From: Pseudodesulfovibrio nedwellii
GTDB taxonomy: Bacteria > Desulfobacterota > Desulfovibrionia > Desulfovibrionales > Desulfovibrionaceae
Direction: 5' to 3'
Assembly: GCF_027923765.1 (NCBI RefSeq)
Contig: NZ_AP026709.1
Location: 1,235,501-1,299,500, forward strand
Length of the DNA stretch: 64,000 nt
The notes beneath the pieces were generated by a model. That model was not told the DNA's origin. It ran no database searches and saw only the letters and a list, made by a program, of their open reading frames with translations. How positions within the stretch are numbered: the stretch's first letter is position 1; each line of letters opens with the position of its first letter. The position numbers and the translations under genes were made by a program. Below, in pieces: positions 43,605 to 52,930 of the stretch.

Positions 43605-43826
43605 ATGAGTATTCTTTCCATGCCAGCGAGCGTGTCAAAAACAAAAAAGATATGCGCTCATTGTAATTATTGGGGTGGCCCAAGAGAGTTTAAGCCAACA
43701 GTGAAAATAATCTCATATGATCAACACGCTCAAGGGTTATGTGTGCGCCAGGGATCTCCTAAATATAACAATCAATCCGGTGCCACGTCGTATTGTACAC
43801 AATTTCAGATATGGTCAATATTATAG
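43605..43826 (+). CDS. Small cysteine-containing protein
   Basis: 73 residues: CAHCNYWGGPREF, GLCVRQGSP and YCTQFQIW give four cysteines that may bind a metal. AGAAGG lies 6 bases before the ATG. No family recognised. The 230 bases after it are open in one frame but show no convincing gene. Confidence 0.5.
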   Translation: MSILSMPASVSKTKKICAHCNYWGGPREFKPTVKIISYDQHAQGLCVRQGSPKYNNQSGATSYCTQFQIWSIL

Positions 43827-44057
43827 TAACTATTCAAGACAAAGAGAGGCTATCCAAAACAACTTGGGTGGCTTTTGGAATAAGAAGTCAAGGGAGGTGC
43901 TAGTCAATTGCTCACGCATGGCGAAGGCCTTAAGACGGCTACAGGAAAATCAAACCAGTTTTTGCGCTGGCAGGACTGATGATGAGAGAATTAAAAATTG
44001 AAGCACAGCGTCTTAGAAAAGGACAAATGATCACATCATAAATTGGGAGAGCAACCA

Positions 44058-44330
44058 ATGATCGAAATTTCCACCGCATACTCATCTGGCTTCAAGGTGT
44101 ACTCCTCCGTCACAGTCGAGGATATTGAAGACCTCAAGAAGAAACTTGTCGAGTCAGGCCATGGCGTTGTAAGTTTAATTAGAGTAAGTCCTTGGGATGA
44201 TAGTTGGTCTTACGTAAAGTCAGACATACCAGTCGGCGAGATATCTGATGCCGATATTACTTGGTTGAATAAGTGCTCTAATTCCCTTTATAGCGATAGC
44301 CGCTATTTAAAATGCAAGCTAGTTGATTGA
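44058..44330 (+). CDS. Hypothetical protein, 90 aa
   Basis: Begins MIEISTAYSSGFKVYSSVTV at the ATG 44058, with GGGAGAG 7 bases upstream; the TTG at 44043 is rejected. Acidic, soluble, no family recognised. It lies 60 bases before the restriction-modification gene and could be part of that operon. Confidence 0.55.
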   Translation: MIEISTAYSSGFKVYSSVTVEDIEDLKKKLVESGHGVVSLIRVSPWDDSWSYVKSDIPVGEISDADITWLNKCSNSLYSDSRYLKCKLVD

Positions 44331-44390
44331 ATACGACTGCATCGTCGATCGAATTCTAGTTAAAAAAAAGTTAGTGTTTTAGGATAATTT

Positions 44391-45083
44391 ATGACGGAAG
44401 ATACAATGCAAGAGCGGCTGCAAGGGTTCATTGAGTTTTGGAAGACCTTGAAAGGGTATGAAAAAGGAGAGGCTCAACTGTTTTTGGACCACTTGTTTCG
44501 TGCGCTTGGACACGAGGATGGTGTCCACAGTGCGGGTGCTTCTTTTGAAGACCAAATCAAGAAAAAGAAAAGCACTAAGTTTGCTGACCTTCACTGGCCA
44601 GGTCGCGTGCTTATTGAAATGAAAAAGCGCAAAAGCGATTTAGCGAAACACTACGATCAGGCCTTTGATTACTGGACACATCTTACTCCAAATCGCCCAC
44701 AGTACGTTATCTTGTGCAATTTCGATGAGTTTTATGTTTATGACTTTAATTTGCAAGTCGAAGAGCCTGTAGACAAGCTGAAAACCGAAGATATCCTAGC
44801 CCGTTTTACGTCGTTAAATTTCCTGCTTCCAGGCAATAAAACACCCATTTTTGCGAATAACCTCATTGAGGTTACAAGGATCGCTGCGCAGAAAGCCACT
44901 GATGTTTATAAAAGCATCGTGAATCGCGGCTACGATCAAGCAGATAGTCAAAGATTCATATTGCAATGTGTGTTTTGCATGTTTGCAGAAGATTTTGAGT
45001 TGCTGCCAACCGGATTGTTCACAGAAATTGTTGAGGATTCAATTTCGCAAGATGCCGGCTACAGCCTTGACGTTCTCCCGTGA
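44391..45083 (+). pseudogene. MmeI-like type IIG/IIL restriction-modification gene, 5' fragment
   Basis: The first 225 or so residues of a large R-M protein: EAQLFLDHLFRALGHEDG, then KFADLHWPGRVLIEMKKRKSDLAKHY, a PD-(D/E)XK core (D...ExK) typical of MmeI-like N-terminal nucleases. The frame runs into the IS3-family element after GYSL and stops after four foreign residues (DVLP). Joining 44391-45067 to 46312-48490 gives an uninterrupted 951-codon frame, so the insertion is clean and recent. The remaining fragment still holds the nuclease domain alone. Confidence 0.88.
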
Positions 45084-45148
45084 AATAGGCCCAAAGATAA
45101 TGTGAGTTTTTGGCGAAATCGATTATTACAAATCAGGAGGATTTCGCC

Positions 45149-45415
45149 ATGAGAAAATCTAGGTACACTGAAGAACAAATTGCCTTTGCCCTACGCCAGG
45201 CCGAACACGGCACTCCCATCAAAGAAGTCATTCGTAAAATGGGCATTTGCGAACAGACCTTCTATCGTTGGAAAAAGCTATATGGCGGAATGGGCACCAG
45301 TGAACTCCGCAAGATGAAAATGCTTGAAGAAGAGAACCGCAAATTAAAGAGGCTTGTCGCAGATCTAAGCCTCGATAAAGTCATGTTGCAGGATGTGCTG
45401 TCAAAAAAGCTTTAA
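45149..45415 (+). CDS. IS3-family transposase OrfA
   Basis: 88 residues from the ATG after AGGAGG: MRKSRYTEEQIAFALRQAEHGTPIKEVIRKMGI is the helix-turn-helix that binds the terminal repeats; EEENRKLKRLVADLSLDKVML is the leucine-zipper-like dimerisation helix. It ends at a slippery run where ribosomes can shift into orfB. Confidence 0.92.
   Translation: MRKSRYTEEQIAFALRQAEHGTPIKEVIRKMGICEQTFYRWKKLYGGMGTSELRKMKMLEEENRKLKRLVADLSLDKVMLQDVLSKKL
45403..45409 (+). promoter_or_regulatory. A6G slippery heptamer for -1 frameshift
   Basis: A AAA AAG, six bases before the orfA stop, in the frame expected for making the OrfAB fusion transposase. Confidence 0.8.
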
Positions 45416-46278
45416 AGCCTGCTCGTCGGCGCAAACTGGTCGATGAATTCAGAATCAATTACGATGTAAGCATCCGTCATGCTTGCAGAGTGGCATTGAT
45501 TTCACGATCTTTGTACGGTTACCAGCCCAAAACCGATGATCAGGCAGAATTACGCATGCGCATTCATGAAATAGCCGCTGCGCGAGTTCGTTATGGCTAC
45601 AAGCGTATTCATATCTTATTGCTTCGTGAAGGATGGCAAATCAATCACAAACGCGTTTACCGACTCTATCGGGAGGAAGGGCTTACCCTTCGCAGCAAAC
45701 GTCCTAAAAGAATTGTAAGCGCGGCTCATAGGCAGCATGTTGAGAATGCTGAAAATCCTAATGAAGTTTGGTCAATTGATTTCATGAGTGACGCCCTGTT
45801 TGATGGTCGGCGGCTAAAATTGCTGACTGTGGTAGACAATTACACCCGTGAATGCCTTGCCATCAAAACGGGGCAAGGCATCACTGGGGATCAAGTCGCT
45901 GATACTCTGGGATACATTGCAGTCGGTCGATCATTTCCTAGCCGGATCAAATGCGACAATGGACCGGAGTTTACATCAAAGGCCTTGGACAAATGGGCCT
46001 ATGAACACAACGTTGTTTTGGATTTTTCAAGACCTGGAAAACCTACAGACAACGGATATATTGAGTCTTTTAATGGACGTTTGAGAGACGAATGCCTGAA
46101 TGTAAACTGGTTCTTGTCTCTGGACGATGCACAGCGTAAGATCGGGGCGTGGCGTGAAGACTATAATGTGAGTCGTCCTCACACATCTCTGGGCAACTTG
46201 ACGCCGTTCGAATTTGCTAGCCATGCCGGGCAATTGCCCGGCATGGCTGAACCTGAAAAAAGCCAAAAAATCGCATAA
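45409..46278 (+). CDS. IS3-family transposase OrfB (expressed by frameshift)
   Basis: rve/DDE domain: WSIDFMSDALFDGRRLKLLTVVDNYTRECL (first Asp), IKCDNGPEFTSKAL (second Asp) and NGYIESFNGRLRDECLN (Glu). The open frame continues upstream from the first ATG-like codon (45490) to the slippery site with KALKPARRRKLVDEF, so the natural product is the OrfAB fusion. The gene is intact, so the IS may still move. Confidence 0.92.
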   Translation, partial: ALKPARRRKLVDEFRINYDVSIRHACRVALISRSLYGYQPKTDDQAELRMRIHEIAAARVRYGYKRIHILLLREGWQINHKRVYRLYREEGLTLRSKRPKRIVSAAHRQHVENAENPNEVWSIDFMSDALFDGRRLKLLTVVDNYTRECLAIKTGQGITGDQVADTLGYIAVGRSFPSRIKCDNGPEFTSKALDKWAYEHNVVLDFSRPGKPTDNGYIESFNGRLRDECLNVNWFLSLDDAQRKIGAWREDYNVSRPHTSLGNLTPFEFASHAGQLPGMAEPEKSQKIA

Positions 46279-46311
46279 TGCCCAGCCCTAAAACGGGGAG
46301 ACCCTCAGCCT

Positions 46312-48490
46312 TATCACCAGCCTGTTCAATCAAATGGACTCAAAGAAGGGTGCTTTTGAAGGGAAGCTAAAAGGCGTCCCCTATTTCAACGGTGGATTGT
46401 TTAGCAACATCCCCTCAGTCACTCTCAACAAAGAAGAGCTTGAACTGCTAAGGGATGCAGCAATTGAAGACTGGTCACAAGTGAAGCCAGAAATTTTTGG
46501 TACGCTATTCCAGTCGAGTATGGAGGGTGATGAGCGTCATGCATATGGTGCGCATTTTACGAGTGAGGCTGACATCTACAAGATTGTTATGCCAACCATT
46601 GTTCGGCCATGGCGCGAAAAAATTGATAAAGCCAAAACCTTGAAGTCCCTGATTGCCCTAAAAAATGAGATAACGAAATTCAATGTCCTTGACCCTTCCT
46701 GTGGAAGTGGCAATTTCTTATATGTTGCCTATAGAGAATTGAAAAAGATTGAAAGTCTTATCGTTGATAAGATTTATGAGAACTTCGGTGAAAAAAATAT
46801 CAGGAAAGTTGGTCTGTCCCGTGTCAGCACAAACCAGTTTTGGGGAATAGATAATAATCCCTTTGCGGTTGAACTAGCGAAGGTGACATTGCTTTTGGCA
46901 AAGGAAATCTCCATTATCAATCAGAATAAGCACTTCAAGAAGCACGTCCCTTTACCGGACATGTATGAAAAGACTCTCCCCTTAGACAATATCGATGAGA
47001 ATGTCGTTTGTGCAGATGCATTATTCAAAAAATGGCCTGAAGCTGACGCAATCATAGGCAATCCACCATACCAATCGAAGAACAAAATGCTTCAAGAATA
47101 TGGCAGGGAGTATTTAGATAAGTTGCGTGGCTTGTATCCAAAGATACCTGGTCGGGCAGACTACTGTGTTTATTGGTTTAGGAGGGCTCATGATGTGCTC
47201 GAGCAGGGTGGACGGGCCGGTCTTGTTGGAACAAACACCATTAGGCAGAACTATTCTCGAGAAGGGGGATTAGACTACATCGTTAGCAACGGTGGAACCA
47301 TCACGGACGCAGTAGGAACACAGGTCTGGTCCGGCGATGCTGTTGTCCATGTCTCTATTGCCAACTGGGTTAAAGGCAAAGCGAATGGTGAATGCACTTT
47401 AATGAACCAGTTAGGTGATGGGATAGATAGCCCATGGGAATCCTACACACTTGATGTAATCCCTTCCTCGCTTTCACCAAAAGCCGACTTAACATCTGCA
47501 AGTTCGTTGGCCATAAACAATCAAGCTAAATCCTGCTTTCAGGGGCAAACCCATGGGCATAAAGGCTTTTTGATAGATAAAAGTGAAATCCAACAACATC
47601 AAAAAAACGACCAGCTTTCTGATGTTATTTTCCCCTATCTGACCGCTCGTGATATGCTTACGACTTACCCATCTGGGCCCGAGCGTTATGTTATCGACTT
47701 TGGCAATTTTGACATTGTGAAAGCCAGTCAGCACAAAATTGAATTTAAAAAAGTAAAAGAGAATGTCCTACCGGATATAGAAGCAAAGGCGAGGGCTGAA
47801 CGCGACAAGTCTGGTAGAGACACTGGCCCGCGCCAAAACCATCTTAGTCATTGGTGGAAATTTTGGAGGCCTAGGCGAGACATGATAGATACGATTTCTA
47901 GCATGACGCGCTATATAACTTGTGGGCGGGTGACAAAAAGGCCTATTTTTAGCTTTGTTTCATCGAGCATTCACCCCAATGACGCATTGATGGTTTTTGC
48001 TTTTGAAGATGATTATTCTTTCGGCATACTTCAGTCTTCAACTCACTGGCTGTGGTTTACAAATAGGTGCTCAACCCTCAAAGGCGATTTCAGGTACACC
48101 TCTGAGACTGTTTTTAACTCTTTCCCTTGGCCTCAGAAGCCAACCCCCCAAAAGGTAAAAGATGTAGCTGCTGCTGCGGTTTCGTTGCGTAGAATTCGAC
48201 AAGATTTACTCTCCACAAACGAGTGCACTTTACGGGAATTGTACCAGGCCATGGAGTTGCCCGGAAAAAACCCTTTGAAGGATGCTCAGGCCGCACTCGA
48301 TTTGGCCGTGATTAAGACCTATGGCTTTAAGGCGAAGTCAGACATCTTGATTCAGCTGCGCGATCTTAATTTGGAGTTGGCTAAAAAAGAAGCAATAGGT
48401 GAAGAACTCACAGGGCCAGGCGTTCCGAAATCCTTTAAGAAAATTCAGGATATCACGTCTGACGACCGCATCTCTGTGCCTGTGGAGTAG
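46312..48490 (+). pseudogene. MmeI-like restriction-modification gene, 3' fragment
   Basis: Carries the N6-adenine methyltransferase and target-recognition parts: motif I LDPSCGSGNFLYVAY, motif IV IIGNPPYQSKNKM, GAHFTSEADIYKIV before it, and a C-terminal recognition region. The first ATG (46334, MDSKKG) lacks a ribosome site. If transcribed from the IS or from upstream it might act as a nuclease-free methyltransferase, since both catalytic motifs remain. Whether it is made is unknown. Confidence 0.88.
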
Positions 48491-48514
48491 AGTTCATCTC
48501 AGTCGCACTTTTCA

Positions 48515-48817
48515 TCAGTTTCCAAAAAGAAGGTCCTCATAATCCTTGAACCCGTAGTTGATGAAAACGAAGCCTAATTTTCTGGAGACTGTGTGATCTC
48601 TTCCGATTGGAATGATGGACGAAATGGTTTTGATGATTTCACTATCATCTTTACCTACAACTTGTTCTTCGATCAGGATCGCGGAGTGGCCTGTGAACGC
48701 ATCCCAACTCCAGATTTCTAGCAGAACATCCAGATCGTCAATGACTACAGCCTGAGCTCCCAGAACGGTTGTACCGGGTTCCATAGGGCGATCTTTGAAC
48801 AGGTGTTCCTCCTTCAT
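48515..48817 (-). CDS. Hypothetical protein (start uncertain)
   Basis: Up to 100 residues ending TVSRKLGFVFINYGFKDYEDLLFGN. The frame stays open upstream to 49009, but that part is antisense to a DUF6933-like sequence, so the start is put near the ATG at 48817 or 48784; neither has a well-placed ribosome site. No family recognised. Might be a remnant. Confidence 0.4.
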   Translation of the reverse strand: MKEEHLFKDRPMEPGTTVLGAQAVVIDDLDVLLEIWSWDAFTGHSAILIEEQVVGKDDSEIIKTISSIIPIGRDHTVSRKLGFVFINYGFKDYEDLLFGN

Positions 48818-49117
48818 TTCGAGAAGTATTTGGCATATGTGAATGCCAATCCGGCACAGATAGCTCAGGCCAAACTGCTGCTTGGTGGATTCTCGTACCA
48901 TAAGACACACAATCGGAGTGTGCTCGGGACGCTCAACGACATGAAGTACGCCAGTGAATTCATGCTGACCGACCGGCTTGGCCTTTTGCCTGAGACCGAA
49001 GAGGAGCACCGCTGGGTTGCCTCATTTCTGAACCAAACGCCGTGCCGATGTAAAGACCTAAAAGGCGTTGTGTTTCCTGACCGGGAAATCCTCAAGATGA
49101 TTGATCGGGTGGGATAA
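48803..49117 (+). pseudogene. DUF6933-like C-terminal remnant
   Basis: About 104 residues. VFLLHFEKYL and KTHNRSVLGTLNDMKYASEFML resemble the C-terminal half of DUF6933 proteins (…NRSVLGSMND…). The expected N-terminal half is absent: the frame is blocked by a stop at 48719 and the sequence there does not match. Probably a 5'-truncated gene left by rearrangement. Ends in VFPDREILKMIDRVG. Confidence 0.45.
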
Positions 49118-49137
49118 TTTCCAGCCAACCATCGCAT

Positions 49138-49171
49138 AGACTTGAGAGAGGCTTTACCCTCTCTCAAGTCT
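49138..49171. terminator. Strong hairpin between convergent frames
   Basis: Perfect 14-bp stem (AGACTTGAGAGAGG and its complement) with a 6-base loop, between the DUF6933 remnant and the minus-strand gene ending at 49209. Confidence 0.7.
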
Positions 49172-49208
49172 ATCGACAATTCATTTAATCATTTGGTGTT
49201 GGATTAAT

Positions 49209-49622
49209 TTAAGCATCCAAGTCATCCGGATGAGCTTGAGTTAATCCAGGAATCCACGACTCAACAATATATCTTGGTTCAATCGTATTGACTGTCGGCT
49301 CCACTAGTGCCAGCGGACAAGACTCCATACATATTCCATCAATCATAGTTTCGGCAAGACATACGATTGTATCCGGAAAAACATTTAATTGAGGACACCC
49401 AAACTCATCAATAGGGATCAAGATGCTCGTTCTCATAAACCTGTTACCTTCAACTGATTCATAGTATTCTATATTAGATGGAATACTTCTAGGTGGCGTA
49501 AACTTGCAACCAGCCATCAAATCAGGAAGTGCTACTTGAATGACATTGCTTGTACCTTTCGCATGCTTCTGCATGGTCTTTTTAGTTTTCCTAATCACAT
49601 TTTTTTTCTTTTTCTTAGACAT
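49209..49622 (-). CDS. Hypothetical protein with polybasic N-terminus
   Basis: 137 residues. The N-terminus (SKKKKKNVIRKTKKTMQKHAKG) is strongly basic and may bind nucleic acid. The rest is soluble, with four cysteines, including CMESC. No known family. A GAGGT ribosome site precedes the ATG at 49622. Confidence 0.6.
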   Translation of the reverse strand: MSKKKKKNVIRKTKKTMQKHAKGTSNVIQVALPDLMAGCKFTPPRSIPSNIEYYESVEGNRFMRTSILIPIDEFGCPQLNVFPDTIVCLAETMIDGICMESCPLALVEPTVNTIEPRYIVESWIPGLTQAHPDDLDA

Positions 49623-49814
49623 TTCAATTACCTCAATGTAAAATTAATTTTTTGCATTCCTCTAGCCTATTATATGGCCACAGCGAGTAATTAAATATTC
49701 ACACGAGTTCACTGGAGGCTTGTATAAGGTTAATATTGGAAGCGATTGAATAGCCGTCATCGATTCAGCGCCCACGATCTTGCTTGAGTATCTGTGGTCA
49801 ACAACATCTCTTAA

Positions 49815-49970
49815 GCCGGTAGCGGCGGTTTGGGCGCTAAGAAAGCAATGGGTCAACCGCTACTGCCGCTACTCCCCCCAAAGCATATTCCAATGACATC
49901 TATTCTTTTTAAGCATTTTAACCGTGCGATTTACCGCCTTAACCGCCCGACCTGCCGACAGAAAGAAGGC
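49815..49970. other. Candidate replication origin: CCGC-rich short repeats
   Basis: The gap 49623-50009 has no gene. Within it are several related short words: GTAGCGGCGGTT, then AACCGCTACTGCCGCTAC on the other side of a 26-base interval, and after an AT-rich run ACCGTGCG, TTACCGCC and TTAACCGCC. Repeated ACCGC words next to an AT-rich tract, beside a primase-helicase gene, fit an origin. No experiment or match supports it yet. Confidence 0.35.
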
Positions 49971-50009
49971 AGCCTAGGATTATACCCAGACTGCCCTTTA
50001 TTTCACTTA

Positions 50010-52472
50010 TCAAAAAACCTCCCCATTGCTTTTTCCCACATGGGAATTTGCAACAGGTTCAGTTTTTTCATTTGTTATACTAATGATCCGATCACCTCCT
50101 GTCTGTCGGTCAATTTTGATGCCGGACTTTCGAAGGAAAGCCTGGCAACGCGTCAAACGCTTGCCAAATGAAGCTGGCGTTTGCGGCCAAAACTTCAGCC
50201 TGACGATTCGTTCATCCACAACATTTTCAAGATCCTTTAGTAGCTCAGAAGGTGTCCCTTCCCAACCAAAGGCACCTGACATCAGCGCAATGATCGCGTT
50301 GGAGACATGATCTGATTCCAAAGCGAGCCCAATAGACTCGTTCTGATTGCTTCTATAAGCTTCAAGAAAGGCACCGGAATCCCACGGCATGGCATTCTCT
50401 GCCGCTACACACCAAAGAGTGAAATCCGCCATTCTTGGTGACTTTTCGACCTGAACACTTTCTTTATTCTTCAAGGCACATACAACGCCATCGCACAGAC
50501 CACCCAACACCTTAGGAACAGCCTCATTGATAGCGTTGGACAACTCGGATTCTGTCATTCTGCGTTCCGTAGTAATCTCAGGTAGCGTCACTCGAAGACC
50601 TCGATCCACAAGGTCATGACGGCTTGCAACCTGATCAATCCCGTTAAGGACGATAGGACGCATGATTGTAAACAGTGCCTCTTCGTCATTGGTAAACAAC
50701 TTCCGAGCCGAGAAACTGCCGCCAGTCGCCATGCGACACAAGGCATCTGACAACCAGGTTGGCACTCCGGAAAGATTGTCCAGAGTCACGATCCAAGAAT
50801 TGTTAGCGGATATGATCAAGTCTTGTTCATTACGTGGAGCTGCTCGAGTTGGAGCGACCGATGGGTCAAGCAACATTCGTAACAGGCGGGTCGTACTACT
50901 CTTAGCCGAGCCTTGCTCGCCCTCTAGGATTAATACAGGATACGGCCCTGGCGAAAGTACACCTAACAGCCATGCTTCGATCAAAAGCGCATCCTCTTTC
51001 TCAATATTCAGGAGCTTCCGTATCTCATCAACCTTTCCACCCACCTGAGGTTCTGGAAGAGATAGCATTCCTTTAACACGACGAAAGCGAACTGGTGGAC
51101 TGGTCACAATCCTCCATCCATCTGCAGTGATTTCAACGATACGCCACTGTTCATCGCACAGATCAATGTACACAGCGTCATCGAGGTGAGCGATGCGTGT
51201 AAAGACTTTTTTCTTTTTCGCACCACCAAACAATCCGCGAGCAGTGACGAACTGGATCAGATCCTGCGCTGCAGCTGTCTTAAGGTGCTTGTTTGTTTCC
51301 TTGTAGTATCGATAACCGATCAGGTTCTTGAACTCAGAACTATCCACGCGGTAGGTCTCACGATGGTCGTCCACATGGATGTCTGCATAAACCGTCATGC
51401 CATCTTCCGCCGGATAGAAATCGAACGGCTCAATCAGGCTTGAAACCCGCTCGGATTCCGTCTGTTTCACGGCTTCTACACCCTTGGCAGCAGCCCAGAT
51501 CATTCCTGGGAACGGAACGCCGCAATTACACCCACAATCGTAGAGATGTCGGATTTTTTCGCAGCTCATATTAGGCTGAATTCTTTCAATCTTCTTATCT
51601 GTTTTATCGGGATCATATTCGGGATGACTTGAACTCAATTCATGGCTCAACCAATGGCCGAATTCACCAAGTCCTTTCAATACAGACAACATGGCGTGCC
51701 AGAGAGGTTCTTCCAGCGTCTCTGCATTCGCTGAGCAGTACTGTATGAACTTGCACTTCAGAATGAAGTCAGCAGGATTCACGAGGCTGTTACTAGGAGG
51801 CCTGTGAACCATTTCTTTATGCCATCGATATAAAGCGGCTAACGGCTCTGCCAAACGATAAGACGCAGGGGGGATCTCAATATGACGCGGCTCACGCGCT
51901 AATTTAATCAAGTCGTCGTAGCTTTGTGTCGACAGCTCCTCCCAGGTAATAGGAACCTTGTACATACCATTTGGCCGCTGGATATTATCCATCCGCAATA
52001 GCTTTCCTTTCCCCATGCAGTACATGCTGGTGTCCACTGAATTCGGTTGGTCATACCCAATACGCACAGTGATAAACCGCACCATGCTTCCATAAATACG
52101 TGGAAGCAAAGGGTCACCTTCAGTCCCGCCAAACAGATACGACGGGACCATTATATGAAAGCCCTTGGAGCCAGTTATCCAGTAAAGCAACTCTTCCGGA
52201 CGTACGTGATGGCCTAGCAGGTATTTCACAAATTGAATGCAATCCTTCCGGGCTATTTCCGGATCATCTTTGCAGTCAAAATCAATGACAAGGTCACCAA
52301 CCCGATTTGGTTCTTCCTTGCCTTTTTCTGGTTCATGCTCGAAAGCCATAGTCGACAGAAAGGCTGCCCCTTTTTGTCGCACCTGCTCTAGAACATTCTT
52401 ACAGGCCTCAATAATTTTCCAGGGCCCTGGCTTATCGCCGTTCATGGAGGCCCAATAATGAATTAATTTCAT
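50010..52472 (-). CDS. Archaeo-eukaryotic-type primase fused to a helicase-like ATPase
   Basis: 820 residues from the ATG at 52472 (AAAGGAG upstream). N-terminal primase: LVIDFDCKDD (DxD, 64-66), SKGFHIMVP (His of motif II, about 106) and NSVDTSMYCMGKGKLLRMDN (motif III Asp). A cysteine cluster follows (CEKIRHLYDCGCNCG). The C-terminal ATPase has Walker A LILEGEQGSAKSSTTRLL and ITLDNLSGVPTWLSDALCR (sensor/B region as in SF3-like replicative helicases). It should start and unwind the island's replication. It lies downstream of an AlpA-like gene with two hairpins between. Confidence 0.85.
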   Translation of the reverse strand: MKLIHYWASMNGDKPGPWKIIEACKNVLEQVRQKGAAFLSTMAFEHEPEKGKEEPNRVGDLVIDFDCKDDPEIARKDCIQFVKYLLGHHVRPEELLYWITGSKGFHIMVPSYLFGGTEGDPLLPRIYGSMVRFITVRIGYDQPNSVDTSMYCMGKGKLLRMDNIQRPNGMYKVPITWEELSTQSYDDLIKLAREPRHIEIPPASYRLAEPLAALYRWHKEMVHRPPSNSLVNPADFILKCKFIQYCSANAETLEEPLWHAMLSVLKGLGEFGHWLSHELSSSHPEYDPDKTDKKIERIQPNMSCEKIRHLYDCGCNCGVPFPGMIWAAAKGVEAVKQTESERVSSLIEPFDFYPAEDGMTVYADIHVDDHRETYRVDSSEFKNLIGYRYYKETNKHLKTAAAQDLIQFVTARGLFGGAKKKKVFTRIAHLDDAVYIDLCDEQWRIVEITADGWRIVTSPPVRFRRVKGMLSLPEPQVGGKVDEIRKLLNIEKEDALLIEAWLLGVLSPGPYPVLILEGEQGSAKSSTTRLLRMLLDPSVAPTRAAPRNEQDLIISANNSWIVTLDNLSGVPTWLSDALCRMATGGSFSARKLFTNDEEALFTIMRPIVLNGIDQVASRHDLVDRGLRVTLPEITTERRMTESELSNAINEAVPKVLGGLCDGVVCALKNKESVQVEKSPRMADFTLWCVAAENAMPWDSGAFLEAYRSNQNESIGLALESDHVSNAIIALMSGAFGWEGTPSELLKDLENVVDERIVRLKFWPQTPASFGKRLTRCQAFLRKSGIKIDRQTGGDRIISITNEKTEPVANSHVGKSNGEVF

Positions 52473-52496
52473 TAGATTTCTCCTTTTACAAAATGA

Positions 52497-52547
52497 AAAG
52501 GCCGGGGAGCTTATGCTCTCCGGCCTTTCGTGCACCTCATTGAGGTG
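52497..52547 (-). terminator. Leader hairpins before the primase gene
   Basis: A 14-bp stem with one G-U pair (52497-52528) and a small CACCTC/GAGGTG stem (52533-52547), between the AlpA-like stop and the primase ribosome site. On the minus strand a T-rich tract follows the long stem. Confidence 0.7.
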
Positions 52548-52552
52548 AACCT

Positions 52553-52771
52553 CTAGTTTATCTGTTGCATCCACCAATCCAAAAACGGATCACGTACAAT
52601 CAGCACTTTTCTCGCTCCTTGCCGCTTGAAACATTCAGAAGGGATCTTCTTTTGTGCCCTCAAGTTCTGGACAGTCCTCCACCTAATTGCGCCCGAAAAG
52701 AGAGAATCCAATGATGTCCCAGCAAAGACCGGGGGTAGATGTTCAACCAGTTGTTGTTTTAAGTTTTCCAC
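52553..52771 (-). CDS. AlpA/excisionase-like small DNA-binding protein
   Basis: 72 residues: SGAIRWRTVQNLRAQKKIPSECF resembles the winged helix of AlpA/excisionase proteins, with the C-terminal half KVLIVRDPFLDWWMQ. In satellites and integrative elements such proteins regulate excision and replication genes. It lies 80 bases before the primase gene on the same strand. Confidence 0.6.
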   Translation of the reverse strand: MENLKQQLVEHLPPVFAGTSLDSLFSGAIRWRTVQNLRAQKKIPSECFKRQGARKVLIVRDPFLDWWMQQIN

Positions 52772-52930
52772 AGTAATCTCCTTGGTTTGTTTTTAACTCA
52801 TAGGATGTCACCAGTGAATAAAAAATAATTTGAGGATGTCATTCGGCTAGCCTGCATATTTGCGTTAGCGGGCTGGACGTGACATTTAAAAGATAAGTAA
52901 TCGTGAATTATTCAAACAGGTCTGAAAGAT

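Larger units (their letters stand above)
45068..46307 (+). mobile_element. IS3-family insertion sequence, 1,240 bp
   Basis: The ends form imperfect inverted repeats starting TGA (TGACGTTCTCCC and TGAGGGTCTCCC). It is flanked by a 4-base direct repeat, GCCT, at 45064-45067 and 46308-46311. It holds orfA and orfB in the -1 arrangement of the IS3 family, probably the IS407-like group from the 4-bp duplication. Confidence 0.9.

Noticed and set aside
43717-44001. 94-codon frame after the small cysteine protein gene
   Set aside because: It overlaps the better supported frame at 43605-43826, has no ribosome site and no recognisable features. It might be part of a decayed gene.
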